DNA of 64,000 nt from contig NW_026944391.1 of assembly GCF_033439725.1 (NCBI RefSeq), forward strand, positions 806,001-870,000, given 5' to 3'. The position numbers and the translations under genes were made by a program. The notes below the pieces were generated by a model. That model was not told the origin of the DNA, did no database searches, and saw nothing but the letters and a program-made list of their open reading frames with translations. The DNA is from Neurospora tetraspora. Taxonomy: Eukaryota; Ascomycota; Sordariomycetes; Sordariales; Sordariaceae. Each line of letters starts with the position of its first letter. Position 1 is the stretch's first letter. Shown here in pieces: positions 12,061 through 23,419 of this stretch.

Positions 12061-13051
12061 CAGCGCTTGGCATTTGCCAGCAAGTCACCAAGTACTGCCG
12101 GTAGCTGTGGGGGCCGCTAAAAATGATACATTTGCACTGTTAAAGGGATAGGTACATTACGTGGACGTCCTTTTTTCAATTCATCTCGGCCGGGTTTGCC
12201 GCGCTTGTGATGGACGACTCTGACAATTATATCTTGTGGTGTGTTGCGCGTCTCGATTGGAAAGCATCACCGAGGATCAACAGAACGACAGGATTGCGGG
12301 CAATGAATGGGTATTAAGCCGTGTTCGGCGTCTAAATTGTTGCGCTAATAAATGATCAAACTGCGCCTTGCCGCGGCCAGTCGTGTGTGCAACTCAACTA
12401 ACTTTATCAGCCGCCTTTGAAGAACAATGTAATCTCGTCGGAGGGGGGGAGAAGGGTATCAAATCATGTCAAACCATTCAGTCAGTCCCAGGTCATTCAG
12501 AACCCGAACGCCATTCATCTGCCCTTCCAATCGTCAATCATCCATCCATCCAGCCAGCTCCCTTCTTCTTGCGCTTCCCTCATTACCCCCCAACGCAGCA
12601 CACACCCAATGATAACAGTCCTTCCCTGCTGCCATACGAAACAGAAGATCTGCCAAACAGAGCCTTATGCCCTATGCCATTCATGCGACCACCCATGTCG
12701 AAACAACCCGCGCACGCGATCCCGTTCGCAAAAAGACGGATGGGAGCCGTAACATCTGCCTTATGTGTGTCCCATGTCTTGTCTTTCTCGATCGGGAAAT
12801 CGTCGCCCGGCCGTGCCGTGTGCGTGCGCGACGTGCGTCATGAGAGGTCCTTCGGTTCGCATCAAGGTTCGAAGTATCAGATTAATGAAGTCAAACCAAT
12901 CCATCCTGCCATCCCAATCAATTCCATTCTTGGCGTGCGTGGCCCACCTCCACCACCACCAACTCTATCATCACCACATCCGAAGGACGACGTCAAGCCT
13001 CACTCTTGCGCTGCGCGCCCTTTTCAACAGCACTCGATATGTAACTATAAC
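12061..13051. other. Region between the A+T-rich island and the Roadblock gene
   Basis: Return to normal G+C content. It should contain the 3' UTR of the minus-strand Roadblock gene. A plus-strand frame from 12368 is antisense to the last Roadblock exon, is His/Pro/Ser-rich, and is not supported as a gene. Confidence 0.5.
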
Positions 13052-13919
13052 TCATGCCGGAGGGGTATCGTGAAAGACGACAAGCAGGTATTTCGCATCT
13101 GGTACGATTACCAGTTCCTGCTTTTTCGTCCGTAATCGTAGGAGTTTGAGTTCGTCCTGTTGCCGTGCAGTGCAGTGCATTGTCGTCAGTTTAAGCTTTT
13201 TCGCAGACCTGAACCACTACTCTCGGCATATTTTCATCTAGAGTCAAGAACCTTGGTTGGGGGTGGTGGGTAAGGGAAGGGAAAGGGAAGGGGGAAAGAA
13301 GAAAACCTGCGAGAACTCACCTCCCCATCCAGCTCCTGCACAAACTCGCCCGCATTCGACACAAAACTCCACACCATTGCCGCGAGCTCTACCACGTTCT
13401 GATCATAGGCGCTCACTGCTGCACTGCTGCCGCCGCTGTTTGCACTCCCTGTGCCCGTGCTGCCTGCCGCACCTGCCCCAGCCCCAGGTACCTCCCCATC
13501 CGTGCCCGTACCCGTAGACGCCGTTGCCGGTGCAGCAACTGCCTCCTCTCCCGTCGTAGTCACCGCCGTACCGGGAGCTGCCGCCGTATCGGTAGTAGTC
13601 GTGTCAGTAACGGTGCCAGGAGCGAATGAAGGTGACAATGGGCCTTGCTGGTCCGTGATCGGTTGCTGTTCGGACTGCTCTGGTTGCTGTGGTTGGGGCT
13701 TGGCCTTGCGAATAGAGGAGATTTGACCGCTGGTTTTGAGGATGGCGCCGGATGCGCGGTCGAGGACGATGGCACCCTTTACACCGGGCTTCTTGGAGAG
13801 CCGGCCTAAGGTCTCTTCGAGGTGGGCGGAGGCGGAGGGTGACTGGGGGGGATGTTAGTGGTGTGTGCTTGAGAAGGGTGAGGGGAGGTGGGGGGACTAC
13901 TGACTGTTGGGTCTGACAT
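13052..13919 (-). CDS. Roadblock/LC7-family dynein light chain
   Basis: Model: complement(join(13052..13156, 13321..13842, 13905..13919)), 213 residues. Roadblock/LC7 proteins dimerise on the dynein intermediate chain and help couple dynein to cargo; relatives act in GTPase control. Exon 1 codes MSDPT; its intron uses GTCAGT, branch CACTAAC and CCCAG. Exon 2 carries the first half of the fold (LEETLGRLSKKPGVKGAIV then LDRASGAILKTSG), a long Ala/Gly/Thr/Pro-rich insertion, and the central helix (YDQNVVELAAMVWSFVSN). Exon 3 supplies the last strands, DELKLLRLRTKKQELVIV then PDAKYLLVVFHD, matching the family's C-terminal FLRIRSKK..E..V.PD pattern. The domain is usually about 95-100 residues without an insertion, so this protein is long. 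It is divergent from ipi1, with start codons about 440 bp apart. Confidence 0.88.
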
Positions 13920-14362
13920 TGTGAGGTGATGTGTGAATTTGAGGATTAGGTGTTTGATTGAGGGATTTGGTTTGCGCAAGTTCAAAAAAGGTTGTTGTTA
14001 TTGCAGGAGAATGTGAAAGAGGTTCAATGAGCTATCGATGAGCTGTGAGAGAGAGCTCCCTTGCTCGTTCGGTGAGCTCCAGAAGCAACGAACGAACGAA
14101 CAGCAACAGCGCCTGGCCACTTGCTGTCCAGCAAGGTACCCATGCCAGTACCCCTGGCCGGCAGCTGTCAAAGGTCTTGGCAGTCCAGGGATTTTGCCGC
14201 GTTACACCGCTAAAATTTCCAAACTCACCTCGTTCGTTCACTCTGCGCTTCACCAGAGATACACTTACAAAGGGCCAAGGTGAGTACTGCCATATCAATT
14301 ACTGATAAGAAGAGACTGCGTCTGACTGTTGTTTAGACTATTACCTATCAAACACCGCCAAG
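13920..14362. promoter_or_regulatory. Divergent promoter region between Roadblock and ipi1
   Basis: The start codons face away from each other across 443 bp. A probable ipi1 5' UTR intron lies at 14280-14336 (GTGAGT ... branch CTGAC ... TTTAG). No clear TATA box is seen. Confidence 0.6.
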
Positions 14363-15620
14363 ATGGGTTCCAGCAACAAGAAAAAGAAGGAGAAGAAGAA
14401 GGACTTTAACGTATGTCAATTTTCATTCATCCACTGCATTGTTTGGGGACCACTGCTGCTGCTGGCGCAGCCCCTGGCTTTATCAGATGTGATGCCTCCC
14501 TTATCGGACACGTTCACTAACAACATATGAACCACAACAGAAAGCCAAGTTGAAGGTCGGCAAGGCCAAAGCCAAAGCAGCCAACTTTACCGACACGAGC
14601 TTCAAGTCCAAATGTTCGTCCCCCACTCACTCATGCCATCCCTCTTCGAAGCCACACTCACTAACATTCAACCTCCCAGCCATCGTCGTAAACCAACACA
14701 CCCTCGCTGCCCTCGACGGCGTCGACCTCGTCGGCCTCTTCAAGCAACACCTCAACCAAGCCATCAACTCCAAATCCGACAAGCTGCGCCAAGAAGCCCT
14801 GGTCCAACTAACCAAGGACCTCTCCTCCAAGCCCATCTTCAACCCGGTCGGCGTGCCCAACCTACTCACCAAACTTTTGCCCTTAATCACCGACTCGGTC
14901 GCCAACGTGCGCACCAACTTCCTCAAGCTCCTGCGCGCCCTCCCGCCCTCCGACGTCGCCCCGCACGTCGAGAAGATCCTCATGTACATCCGCGGCGGCA
15001 TGACCCATCTCTCGACCGAGATCCGCTCCGACACGCTTTCTGTGCTCGACTGGCTCATCGACGTCTGCCCGGATGAGACCGTCTCCTGCCCTGGCGGCTG
15101 GCTCAAGACGTTGAACTCGTTCTCGTCCATGTTGGGCTGGAACCCCTCTGTAGCCTCCACCCTCTCGGTCAAGGGCTGGACGTCAGCCACCAAAACCTCG
15201 CTGAACAAGGTCTCCAAGAAGAACGGCGAGGCCCAGGCTAAGCAGATCACCATCCTCGCCAAGTTCTTGGAAGCCGGGTTCAGGCCGGAGACGCCGCTGC
15301 CGTATGACGAGCAGCGGTATTGGGATAGTATTTATCGCATGCCGACGACGCCGAATCCGTTTGCTTATTTGAATCTGTGGGGCGCGCAGAGGGATCAGGA
15401 TGGGGAGATGTACCCGGATCGGATCTCGAGGCAGCAGGTGTTTGAAAGGAAGTGGAGGGCGGCGATCAAGACGGGCGTGATGGGCGCGAAGCAGGAGGGG
15501 GGTGTGATTGGTAGGGCCGCGTCGGTGTTGGATAAGGTTTTGAGGACGACAGAGGAGGGTGCGAAGAAGGTGGTGGAGGAGCAGGAGAAGGTTGAGGAGG
15601 TTGAAGAGGTGGAGGCTTAA
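14363..15620 (+). CDS. ipi1: Pre-rRNA-processing protein Ipi1 (Rix1 complex)
   Basis: Model: join(14363..14410, 14541..14613, 14680..15620), 353 residues. Ipi1 (TEX10-like) is a helical-repeat subunit of the nucleolar/nucleoplasmic Rix1 complex, which acts on pre-60S particles during ITS2 processing and 5S RNP rotation. The start MGSSNKKKKEKKKDF lies in AAGATGG context. The N-terminal signature continues across the first two introns (KLKVGKAKAKAANFTDTSF, then SIVVNQHTL). The first intron uses GTATGT..ACAACAG; the second uses the unusual donor GTTCGT with branch CACTAAC. The repeat region (SKSDKLRQEALVQLTKDL, LTKLLPLITDSVANVR and onward) agrees with ARM/HEAT-like family structure. The tail is rich in Glu, Val and Lys. 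Length is normal for fungal Ipi1. Confidence 0.93.
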
Positions 15621-17997
15621 GTGTGGTGGTATGCGTATGGCAGACATATGTGGGTGTGTGTGACTATGTGGTTCACGGCGGTCGTCTTCGTTTCGGCTAA
15701 TGATCTGGGAAAGGATAGGGTCCATTGTGGTTTCATTATAGGTTCTCTCGGTTTATAGGTTTCATGATTCCCTCTTGTTGTTCTTTGTTTGCTCAGCATT
15801 TCCGCCTTATCTTGCGTTTGTTGACTCGCGCCCATGGTCCCAGGAATGCCTCTGAAGTGGCTCCCGTTTCTCTAAACAGTTCATTTTTGGTACAGTGTGT
15901 GTCCATTTGACCATCAGATAAAAGCGTCAACTCGCACTTCCGTACTAGTTCTAGTTCTAGTGTTCTAGTGTCTTGCAAGCTTGCCTCTTGTTCTCTTCCA
16001 ATATCTTCCTAGGTATTCTAGAGCTGTAATATAGCGTCTTCCAATGCCTGTTCATGTGCCAACGAATGCCTTTCCTGGTTCAAAGAATGCCTTTCCTGGA
16101 TCAACAAATGCCTGTTTTCCCCTCGGTCACTAGGGAATATTGCAAGAGGGGTATATGATCCGACTGTGAAATCTAGACGAGAAGTATTCGTCCTGTGCGG
16201 CATGTTCGTCCGTTCGCCCATTTGTATTGTCCAACTTCGTTCTTCCTGTTCCCCTTATTCTTTGGGCTGTTCGTTCACGCGACCGCTTTTCGGGCCGCCA
16301 TCAAGTTCTGTTGCGGTTGGTTATCTTCAATGCCCTGCTTGTTGAGCATGTTGTTAGCTGGCGTCGCAGGTTTTGACGGCGTTCTTGGTGTCTTCTTTGC
16401 TTGTGGATATTCCTTCTCCCAAGTCTCGCTGGCTGGTCCCCTTCTCGTTCGAATGACTCAACATGCTTGAGTGCAAGTTGTTGCTATGAGACTGTTTTTC
16501 AGGATCCGAATTTGTCTGGGCTATTATAGTATTTCGAGGCTTCGTTTGCTGCGCCGTCGTTGTCTGTTGCGATGCTTTTGTTCCTTTGGCTCACTGTCCA
16601 GGGAAGAGTCTCCTAGGCTGGTCGCTGTTCGTACAAAACCGGGTCGCGTTATCGTGGTTAGAGCGGCAGAGATATCAAGTCATGGCGGGGAGAAAAGGGC
16701 GGGTGGGACACTCTGATACTATGAACTAAGCTACATGTTAATCCCAAAAAGGCTTCCACACTTCGGATCAGTAGACCTTTGTTACGAGATCCATGACTAG
16801 TTGAAGGGCTAGTTCCTGTCTCCGTTGGTATAGTATCGTGAAGTGTTTGACTGCCTAACCGGCCTAGATCTGTGCTTTGATCCGGGTGTCCCGACCTCTT
16901 GTAGATAGGCCCGCTTGGCAGCTGTTGAAAGATGGTCCGAACGCGAACGAATCCTCCCGCCACGGCGAGCTTGTAATCAGATCAAGTGGAAGTGTGGCTG
17001 ACAATACCAGGTACCTGGAGGAGGCAGTTCGATAAGTAGTACTGCAGTTGGTAGCAGACGCCCTGGAGTTCCGACACCCAAAAGGAGAAAGAAAGGAGAG
17101 TGTGTAAAGGAGGAAGTCCAGATCAGTCCTCTAGTTGCCCTTTAGGCTATCCAAGGTCTCAACCCATATGGCAATATCCGAATTAACAAGAAGACGCAAA
17201 CTCCGCAAAGAGTTTATCACTGACCCGAAGAGCCGATACGTTTGATACCTGCGTATCCAAGAGCTCCCGTCACTTTGACCCGACCACGCCACGCACAGCC
17301 CCATCCCATCATCCCGTCGGGCCCCTTATCGTGACCAAAAGATCCTTTTAACTCGTCATGTCGGCGGCGGGCAGCTGCTACCCGTCAACTTTCTGCCGGT
17401 CACGCTTTGTTTCCGTCCCCAACAGCTCGTACACCGCCTGCGAGGCAGGAAGTCCTCCCGGTCATACCTTCCCTCTTCATACCTCCCTCTTCATAGCCTG
17501 CCTCTGCCCCGCCACCCTTTCCGCAGGCGCTCCTTCCTCGCTTTGGAATTTGGTTGCCTTGTTGACGCAACACGTGCTCCTCTCTGGCACACAAAGCTTG
17601 GGTGGCTTGTACGTTCTCTGATATTTAAATCAAAATATTTCAACCCCTCCCCTCTCTCTCTTCTTCCTCTCTCTCCTCACCCACGACACCCACCCGCAGG
17701 ACTCGTCAACACGTCGACGTGCTGCACTTCGTATCTTGCTCCCGCTGCGAATAGCTTCCGTCATCTCGCAACAAGTAAGTCTCTTTCGTTGTTTCTATCT
17801 CGCCGTCTCCCCTCCTCGTCGACATCATTCTCACCGTAGACGCGCCGCACCTCCACGGTCGCGTCACCCCGCCGTCTCTCACTTCCACTTGAGCCCATGG
17901 AACCACTTGATTCCATTCAAGACTTCAGGTCACCATCGCTCAACGTCCAGCTGATCATCAAGCTAACCCATCCATCTCTTCCAGCCACTCTCGCGTC
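15621..17997. other. Intergenic region with the helicase promoter and leader
   Basis: The first part is the ipi1 3' flank. Short direct repeats (AATGCCTTTCCTGG twice plus related copies) lie at 16039-16108. A pyrimidine-rich tract at 17640-17690 precedes a probable 210-bp 5' UTR intron at 17775-17984 (GTAAGT ... branch GCTAAC ... TTCCAG) that ends 13 bp before the helicase ATG. No additional gene is supported. Confidence 0.55.
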
Positions 17998-19969
17998 ATG
18001 GCTGACAACGCTTGGGGTGCTACCCCCGCTGCCACCGAGGCCGAGGCCGGTGCCTGGGGCACTTCGGATCTTCAGTCGGCACTCGCTGAGACCAACGGCC
18101 ACGCTGATCATCACTCAACCAACACTGAGAACGGCGCCCCTGCCCCCGTTGTGCAGGTCGTCCCTCCCAAGCTTGAGGGTTGGGTCGAGGCGACTCCGTA
18201 CCAGTACGACGAATTTGCCAATCGTGAGACAGAGTGGGATGGCCAGGCCCGCATCTATGAGTGGGATGGCGAAGAGGGCGACATTGGCCCCGAGTTCCCG
18301 GAGTTGGAGGTCCAGCTCTTTGGTCCCGTCGAGGAACGCGGCCGCAGGGGTATCGACTTCTCCGCCATTGCTGAGCTCCAGCTTGTCCAAGAGGGACCTA
18401 CTCGTGTCGAGCCTATCGACTCTTTCAGGGCTGCTGGCCTGCACCCAGCCATGCTCCGCAACGTCGAGCTTGCGGGCTACGATGTGCCAACCCCCATCCA
18501 GCGCTACTGTGTCCCCGCGATCAGCCAGGGACACGATGTCATTGCCATCGCACAGACTGGTGAGTTAATCTTCAGGTGCCCCTCCTGTTGACCATCCTTG
18601 ACGCTGACAAATCTTTAGGTTCTGGTAAGACAGCGGCTTATCTTATTCCCATCATCAACAAGCTGATGGGCAAGGCGAAGAAGTTGGCGGCCCCTCGTCC
18701 CAACCCCGCCACCTATCAGCCCGGAATCGACCCGCCCTGCAGAGCTGAGCCTCTCGTCGTTGTTGTCTGCCCCAGCCGTGAGCTGGCGGTTCAGATCTTC
18801 AATGAGGCCAGAAAGTTTTGCTATCGTTCTATGCTGCGCCCTTGCGTCCTTTACGGCGGCGGCCCGATGAGGGAGCAGATGGAGCAGATTGCGAAGGGCT
18901 GCGACATCCTCGTCGCATCTCCCGGTCGTCTGATCGACTTCATGGATCGCCCGGAGATCCTGTCGTTGCGCCGTGTCCGCTACATGGTGATTGATGAGGC
19001 AGACGAGATGCTTGATGCCGATTGGAAGGATGATCTCGACCAGATTCTCTCTGGTGGTGGTAAGTTAACCCAGCACATCATCTTCCCGCTTTCCCAAACA
19101 CATGATGAGCTCAGGCTAATGCTTTCTCCTCCACAGACCAGGAAGAGGGCAACATCAAGTATATGCTGTTTTCAGCTACTTTCCCCAAGGCCGCTCGTGA
19201 CCTTGCCAAGACTCATCTTGCCGACAACCATGTGCGCCTCCGCGTTGGACGTGCCGGAAGCACCCATAGCAACATCAAGCAGGACATCGTCTGGGTCGAG
19301 CCCTATCTGAAAAAGCAAGCTTGCCTCGATCTCCTCAACACGGTGCCTCCCGGCCGCACCATCATTTTCGTCAACAGCAAACGCGCTGCTGATGAGCTCG
19401 ATGACTTCCTGTTCAACAAGGGAGTTCCTTGTGTCAGTATGCACGGCGAGAGAACCCAGAGGGAGCGTGAGGCTGCCATGCGCGCCTTCCGTGCCGGAAG
19501 ATCGCCCGTGCTGATCACTACCGCCGTCACTGCTCGCGGTATCGATGTGCGTAACGTTTTGCACGTCATCAACTTCGACCTCCCCTCCGCCATGTATGGT
19601 GGTATTGAGGAGTATACTCATCGCATCGGTCGCACTGGTCGTATCGGCCACAGAGGTCTTGCCACCTCTTTCTATACCGAGCGTGACGAGGATCTCGCTT
19701 CTGTTCTAACCCGGACTCTCCTCGAGACCGGTCAGGAGATCCCGGACTTTCTCCAGCCATACATCCCCGAGGACACAGAGCATCTTCACTTCGAGGCCGA
19801 TTCGGACTTTGAGGAGGAGGTTGCCGGCGGCGATGATGTTGGCGGTGATGACGCTGGCGATGGCTGGGGCGCTGGTGGTGACGCCGGTGGTGACGCCGAT
19901 GATGCTGGCGACGGCTGGGGCGCTGGCGGTGATGCCGGCAATACCTCTGTGCCTGCTACCAATGACTAG
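17998..19969 (+). CDS. DEAD-box ATP-dependent RNA helicase, Ded1/DDX3-like
   Basis: Model: join(17998..18559, 18619..19059, 19137..19969), 611 residues. DEAD-box helicases unwind short RNA duplexes or remodel RNPs with ATP; Ded1/DDX3 members promote translation initiation scanning. Motifs in order: Q motif (GYDVPTPIQ), motif I AQTGSGKT (the Gly-Ser is split by intron 1), Ia PSRELAVQ, GG, Ib SPGRL, motif II DEAD, III SAT, IV IIFVNSK, V TARGID, VI HRIGRTGR. Both introns have GTGAGT/GTAAGT donors and CTTTAG/CCACAG acceptors. The N-terminus (about 150 residues) is acidic and Trp/Glu-rich rather than RGG-rich. The C-terminus has a near-perfect internal repeat, AGDGWGAGGDAGG twice. That makes it a divergent Ded1 relative rather than a clear Ded1 orthologue. 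A long 5' UTR intron suggests strong expression. Confidence 0.9.
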
Positions 19970-20662
19970 TAATCGCAGCACAGGACACAGCACAATCTGA
20001 CGGAGGCGCTTGAGGTTTGTTTCCGGGTTGAGCCACCACAAGTTTATGGTGACTTGTGGTTTGTCAGGTATTTCTCCGACCAGCAGCAGGTTAACGGGTC
20101 TTTTGCAACGGCATCTAGGTGTAAAATGGAGGCTGTATTGGAAGGGTACCGTTGGACCATAATGATATCGTGCAAGGTCATCGGATATAAGGGTGAGGTA
20201 TTGGATCTCCATTGGTATCATGATGCTTGGAGTTCTTGGAGGTAGTCCATAATAGGTGATAGTTAAGACCTTGACGATCTAGTCTTTGTGCCTGCAGTTG
20301 ACCGTGATGAGTGTGATGCCCTGAAGTGATTCGGCATAGTTGTGACGCCTTGATAATGTGAGCGTAGTCATATGAAGTTTTGTGCTGCGAGTCCTGAATT
20401 GAGTCCTGGGTTGGCAAATTAACGGACAACCAAGATGCAGTGGATACAGTTGTCAAGCCGCCTAAATGTATTCATTCATGAACAATGTCATGAAGGTTAG
20501 TGAATCTGGATAGCTACCCACCTCCAAGTCTCCTCTGCAAGATAGCTAACGTCGCCACCACCTCATTCCCTTTACTTCAGCAAGCAGTTCCTCCAATCCG
20601 CAACCACCCAAACAACCTCAACATGCACCACTGGCCTCATCATTCCTTAAGTGATTACGGTT
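19970..20662. other. Convergent 3' region between helicase and F-box-like gene
   Basis: 3' flanks of two convergent genes. Low-value overlapping frames only; no supported gene. Confidence 0.6.
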
Positions 20663-22610
20663 TTAATCTTCCTCTTCCCTCCGCTGCACCCAATGCCTCA
20701 AAACATATTGCGCGCGCAGCCACAGCTTCCACCCAGGCCTCTGCGAGTCCATCGTTCGCGCCTGCCGCTCCACACTGATCTCTTCCAGCTTCTCGGTCAT
20801 GAGGAACGCGGGCCAGTGATTCGGGCCAAAGACGCGCAGGATGGAGAAAAGCCGAAGGGCGATGAGGGACATTTGTTCCCGTTGCTGTTCCTCTTCTAGA
20901 TCATCGCGGGCGTCGGGGGGAAGGTTGGCGTGGGGGATGTAAGGGCGGGAGGTGGGGAGGGTGGAATGATGGGGGGTATATGGGGGGGAGGAGGTAGAGG
21001 AGGTAGAGGAGGTAGAGGAGGGGGAGGGGTGGTCGGGGTGGGACATTAGGCGTTCGTAGCCGAGTTTTGTGAGCTGGTTGTTTTGTTGTGTTAGTAGTTG
21101 TGGTGAGGATGGGAGTGCAGGGAATGGATGTTGAGGGGTGGAAGGTTAGGGACAGAGGTTTAGGGGGGTTTAGGATTAGGGGAGAGAAGGATTAAGGGGA
21201 GAGAAGGATTAAGGGGAGAGAAGGTTGGGGAGAGAAGGATTAGGCGAAAGATTAAGGGGAAAGGTTGAGGGCGAAGGTTAAGGGGGAGAAGGTTTAAGGG
21301 GAAAGGTTAAAGGGACAGGTTACAGGGAAAGGTGAAGAGGAGGGAAGCTTAAGGGGAGAGAAGGTTTGGGGAGGGGAAGGTTCAGGGGAAGGGTTGAGGA
21401 GAAGGGTTAAGGGGATATGTTTAGGCGCGAAAAGGCTTTAAGGGGGCTACTCACTTCCCAGGTTTGCTCGCTTGATAACGTCGCGCCGCCTCTCACCAAC
21501 CAATACAGCAATTTAACTGAATTCCAACTCGCAACCGGGTTCGCCAACAAATGATTAGAGATCTTAGTCGCCGGGTGAATATCCCAATACCCCGTGCGCA
21601 AGGCATGGTTTTCCCTGCTATAGCGAATTGCCTGGGGGTCGGATTTGTACAGAATGGTGGTGAACCAGGACCAATCGGCTTCGAAGCAGGTTTCCACGTC
21701 CAGTTTGGTATTAGACTGAGAAGATGAAGAGGCACCGGAGTCGTCGAAGAAGTCACCGTCGAAGTGCAGGCGGTGGTGAGGGTGATGAGGATAGCTGTCT
21801 CGGACATCATCCATGTCGTAGTCTTGGATTTCACTAGGGCCAGGACCTGATATGAGGTCACGGTCAAGTTCCATGCGCGTGGGACCGAGCATGAGCCAGT
21901 TCTCGGTGTGGATGAAGGGGCGGGAGGCAGAGCCGTGACGCCGGATCCAGACTTGTTGGGCGTGGAGGATGAGGGAGAGAGTGAACCATTTGGAGGAGAG
22001 GATGGCGGTCTGTGAGGGTGTTAGTTCATGGTGCTTGTGGCAGGAGTATATTCTGGAAGTGAAGAGATCGATAAGGTGAAGTGAGTGACGAGCGTGTGTA
22101 AACAAGGTTCAAACAGCACTCTTTACATCAACCAAGTTTCGACATTTCCACGAGGTCACTAACCTGAAAGTCTGGATTACCAGGCATTCTCTCACCATCC
22201 TTCTCATAGCCTCTATACGACTGGATATCCTTCCTGGGGCATCCAAACCACATATCCCACGTAGGGGAGAAGGCATCGACAATCAACTGCAAAAGGAAAG
22301 TCCTGGCCGAAAGCATGTAGCCAATGCGAAGACTACTCCTGGGAAAGTTGAGGTTCTCGGACATGGAGAAGATACGCTCAAGGATTTCAGGCGGCAGCTG
22401 CTCAATGGGAGCGGCCGGCTTTCTCGTCTTGACGCGCCGTCGTCGCCTGACACCATTTTGGTCGACTTGACTCGGAATGACTCCAGTTTCCTCGTCGTAC
22501 TCGTCCTGGTCACCATCCAGGTGCTTGCGCTTGAAGCGCTCGGGATTTGGAGGTTGCCAGGGTTGTTTGCGGCCGCGGCGGCCTCTGATTTTGATGGGTG
22601 TCAGCTTCAT
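20663..22610 (-). CDS. F-box-like conserved fungal protein
   Basis: Model: complement(join(20663..21073, 21455..22009, 22164..22610)), 470 residues; all exon joins are phase 0. The N-terminus (MKLTPIKIRGRRGRKQPW) is strongly basic. An F-box-like motif follows at about residues 67-85 (IEQLPPEILERIFSMSENL), then a fungal-type continuation (NFPRSSLRIGYMLSAR, DAFSPTWDMWFG). F-box proteins bind Skp1 in SCF ubiquitin ligases; the substrate here is unknown. Exon 2 is Trp-rich with an acidic Asp/His/Ser insertion. Exon 3 has a Ser/Thr/Pro-rich segment followed by a well-ordered C-terminus ending HWVQRREEED. Introns: 154 bp (GTTAGT..CTAACACCCTCACAG) and 380 bp, the latter filled with a purine-rich minisatellite. 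The gene is divergent from mrs2. Confidence 0.82.
21140..21425. repeat. Purine-rich minisatellite inside an intron
   Basis: Many imperfect copies of a GGGGAGAGAAGGATTAA-like unit, degenerating to GGGGAAAGGTTA. It lies wholly within the second intron of the F-box-like gene, on the strand opposite to coding, so the transcript would be pyrimidine-rich. Confidence 0.85.
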
Positions 22611-23419
22611 TGTTTACCGTTCTGCAGGAGTGCAGGAGAACGGCAACAGTGTTGGAATGGGACTACGAAGTGGTAGGCATGTCGTGATGTGCCAGTTGTG
22701 AAGTGGTTGAACCGTTGTGTAAGTCGTCAAACCCACATTGAGCAAGTGCAGTGGGTTCTGAAGAGAGGGTGAGGAGAAGTGCAAGGTTGTTCAACCGCTA
22801 TGGAAATTTTGGTAACAGCAACAGTGAATGTTGTTCAAGGGAGAAACCTGGAAACTTCTCACCCAGCCAACCAAGGCAAGTCCTGAGGAGGATGCATTGC
22901 TCGCACCCTTCAATTGTGAGGTCACGTAGAAATGTCAAAGTGCCCACTGGTCAACACCAAAGCATGTCATTCCGTTGAAGTTGTCCAGGCGTTAGATGCA
23001 TTAACAATTTTCTTATCAACTGAAGCACCATGATTGATAGAAAACGCAGCGACTTCCATGTCGAATGGAGTTGCCGCAATGCATGACGAGTTCCCGCTTT
23101 CCATGCACCCACCCTCGCTAGCACTTTCGGCACCCCTCTCACAGCAAACTTTCTCCGCCAATCTCAGTTATCAATGCCACCGCTCGGCGTGGTTCCATCG
23201 AAAGCTTTGACGACCGTTTGATACTTTTCTGCAGGCACAACATCGACTGGGATTTGGTAAGGTGCGTTGCAGCCGTTTTTTGGGAAGGCAGGAAGGCCTC
23301 ACAAACACCGCGAATCATCCTCTCTCTTTGATTTGCGCGCCTTTCTTTTCCCCCTCTTTGCTACGAGAGGAGAAGAGAGAAGCATCGTCAGTCATCCACG
23401 ACGACGGTTCTTTGCTGCA
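22611..23419. promoter_or_regulatory. Divergent promoter region between F-box-like gene and mrs2
   Basis: About 810 bp between oppositely directed start codons. No other gene and no clear TATA box is visible. Confidence 0.5.

Noticed and set aside
12368-13135. 255-codon plus-strand frame
   Set aside because: Its end is antisense to the last exon of the Roadblock gene, and it has no motif.
14627-15262. 211-codon minus-strand frame
   Set aside because: Exact antisense shadow of ipi1 exon 3.
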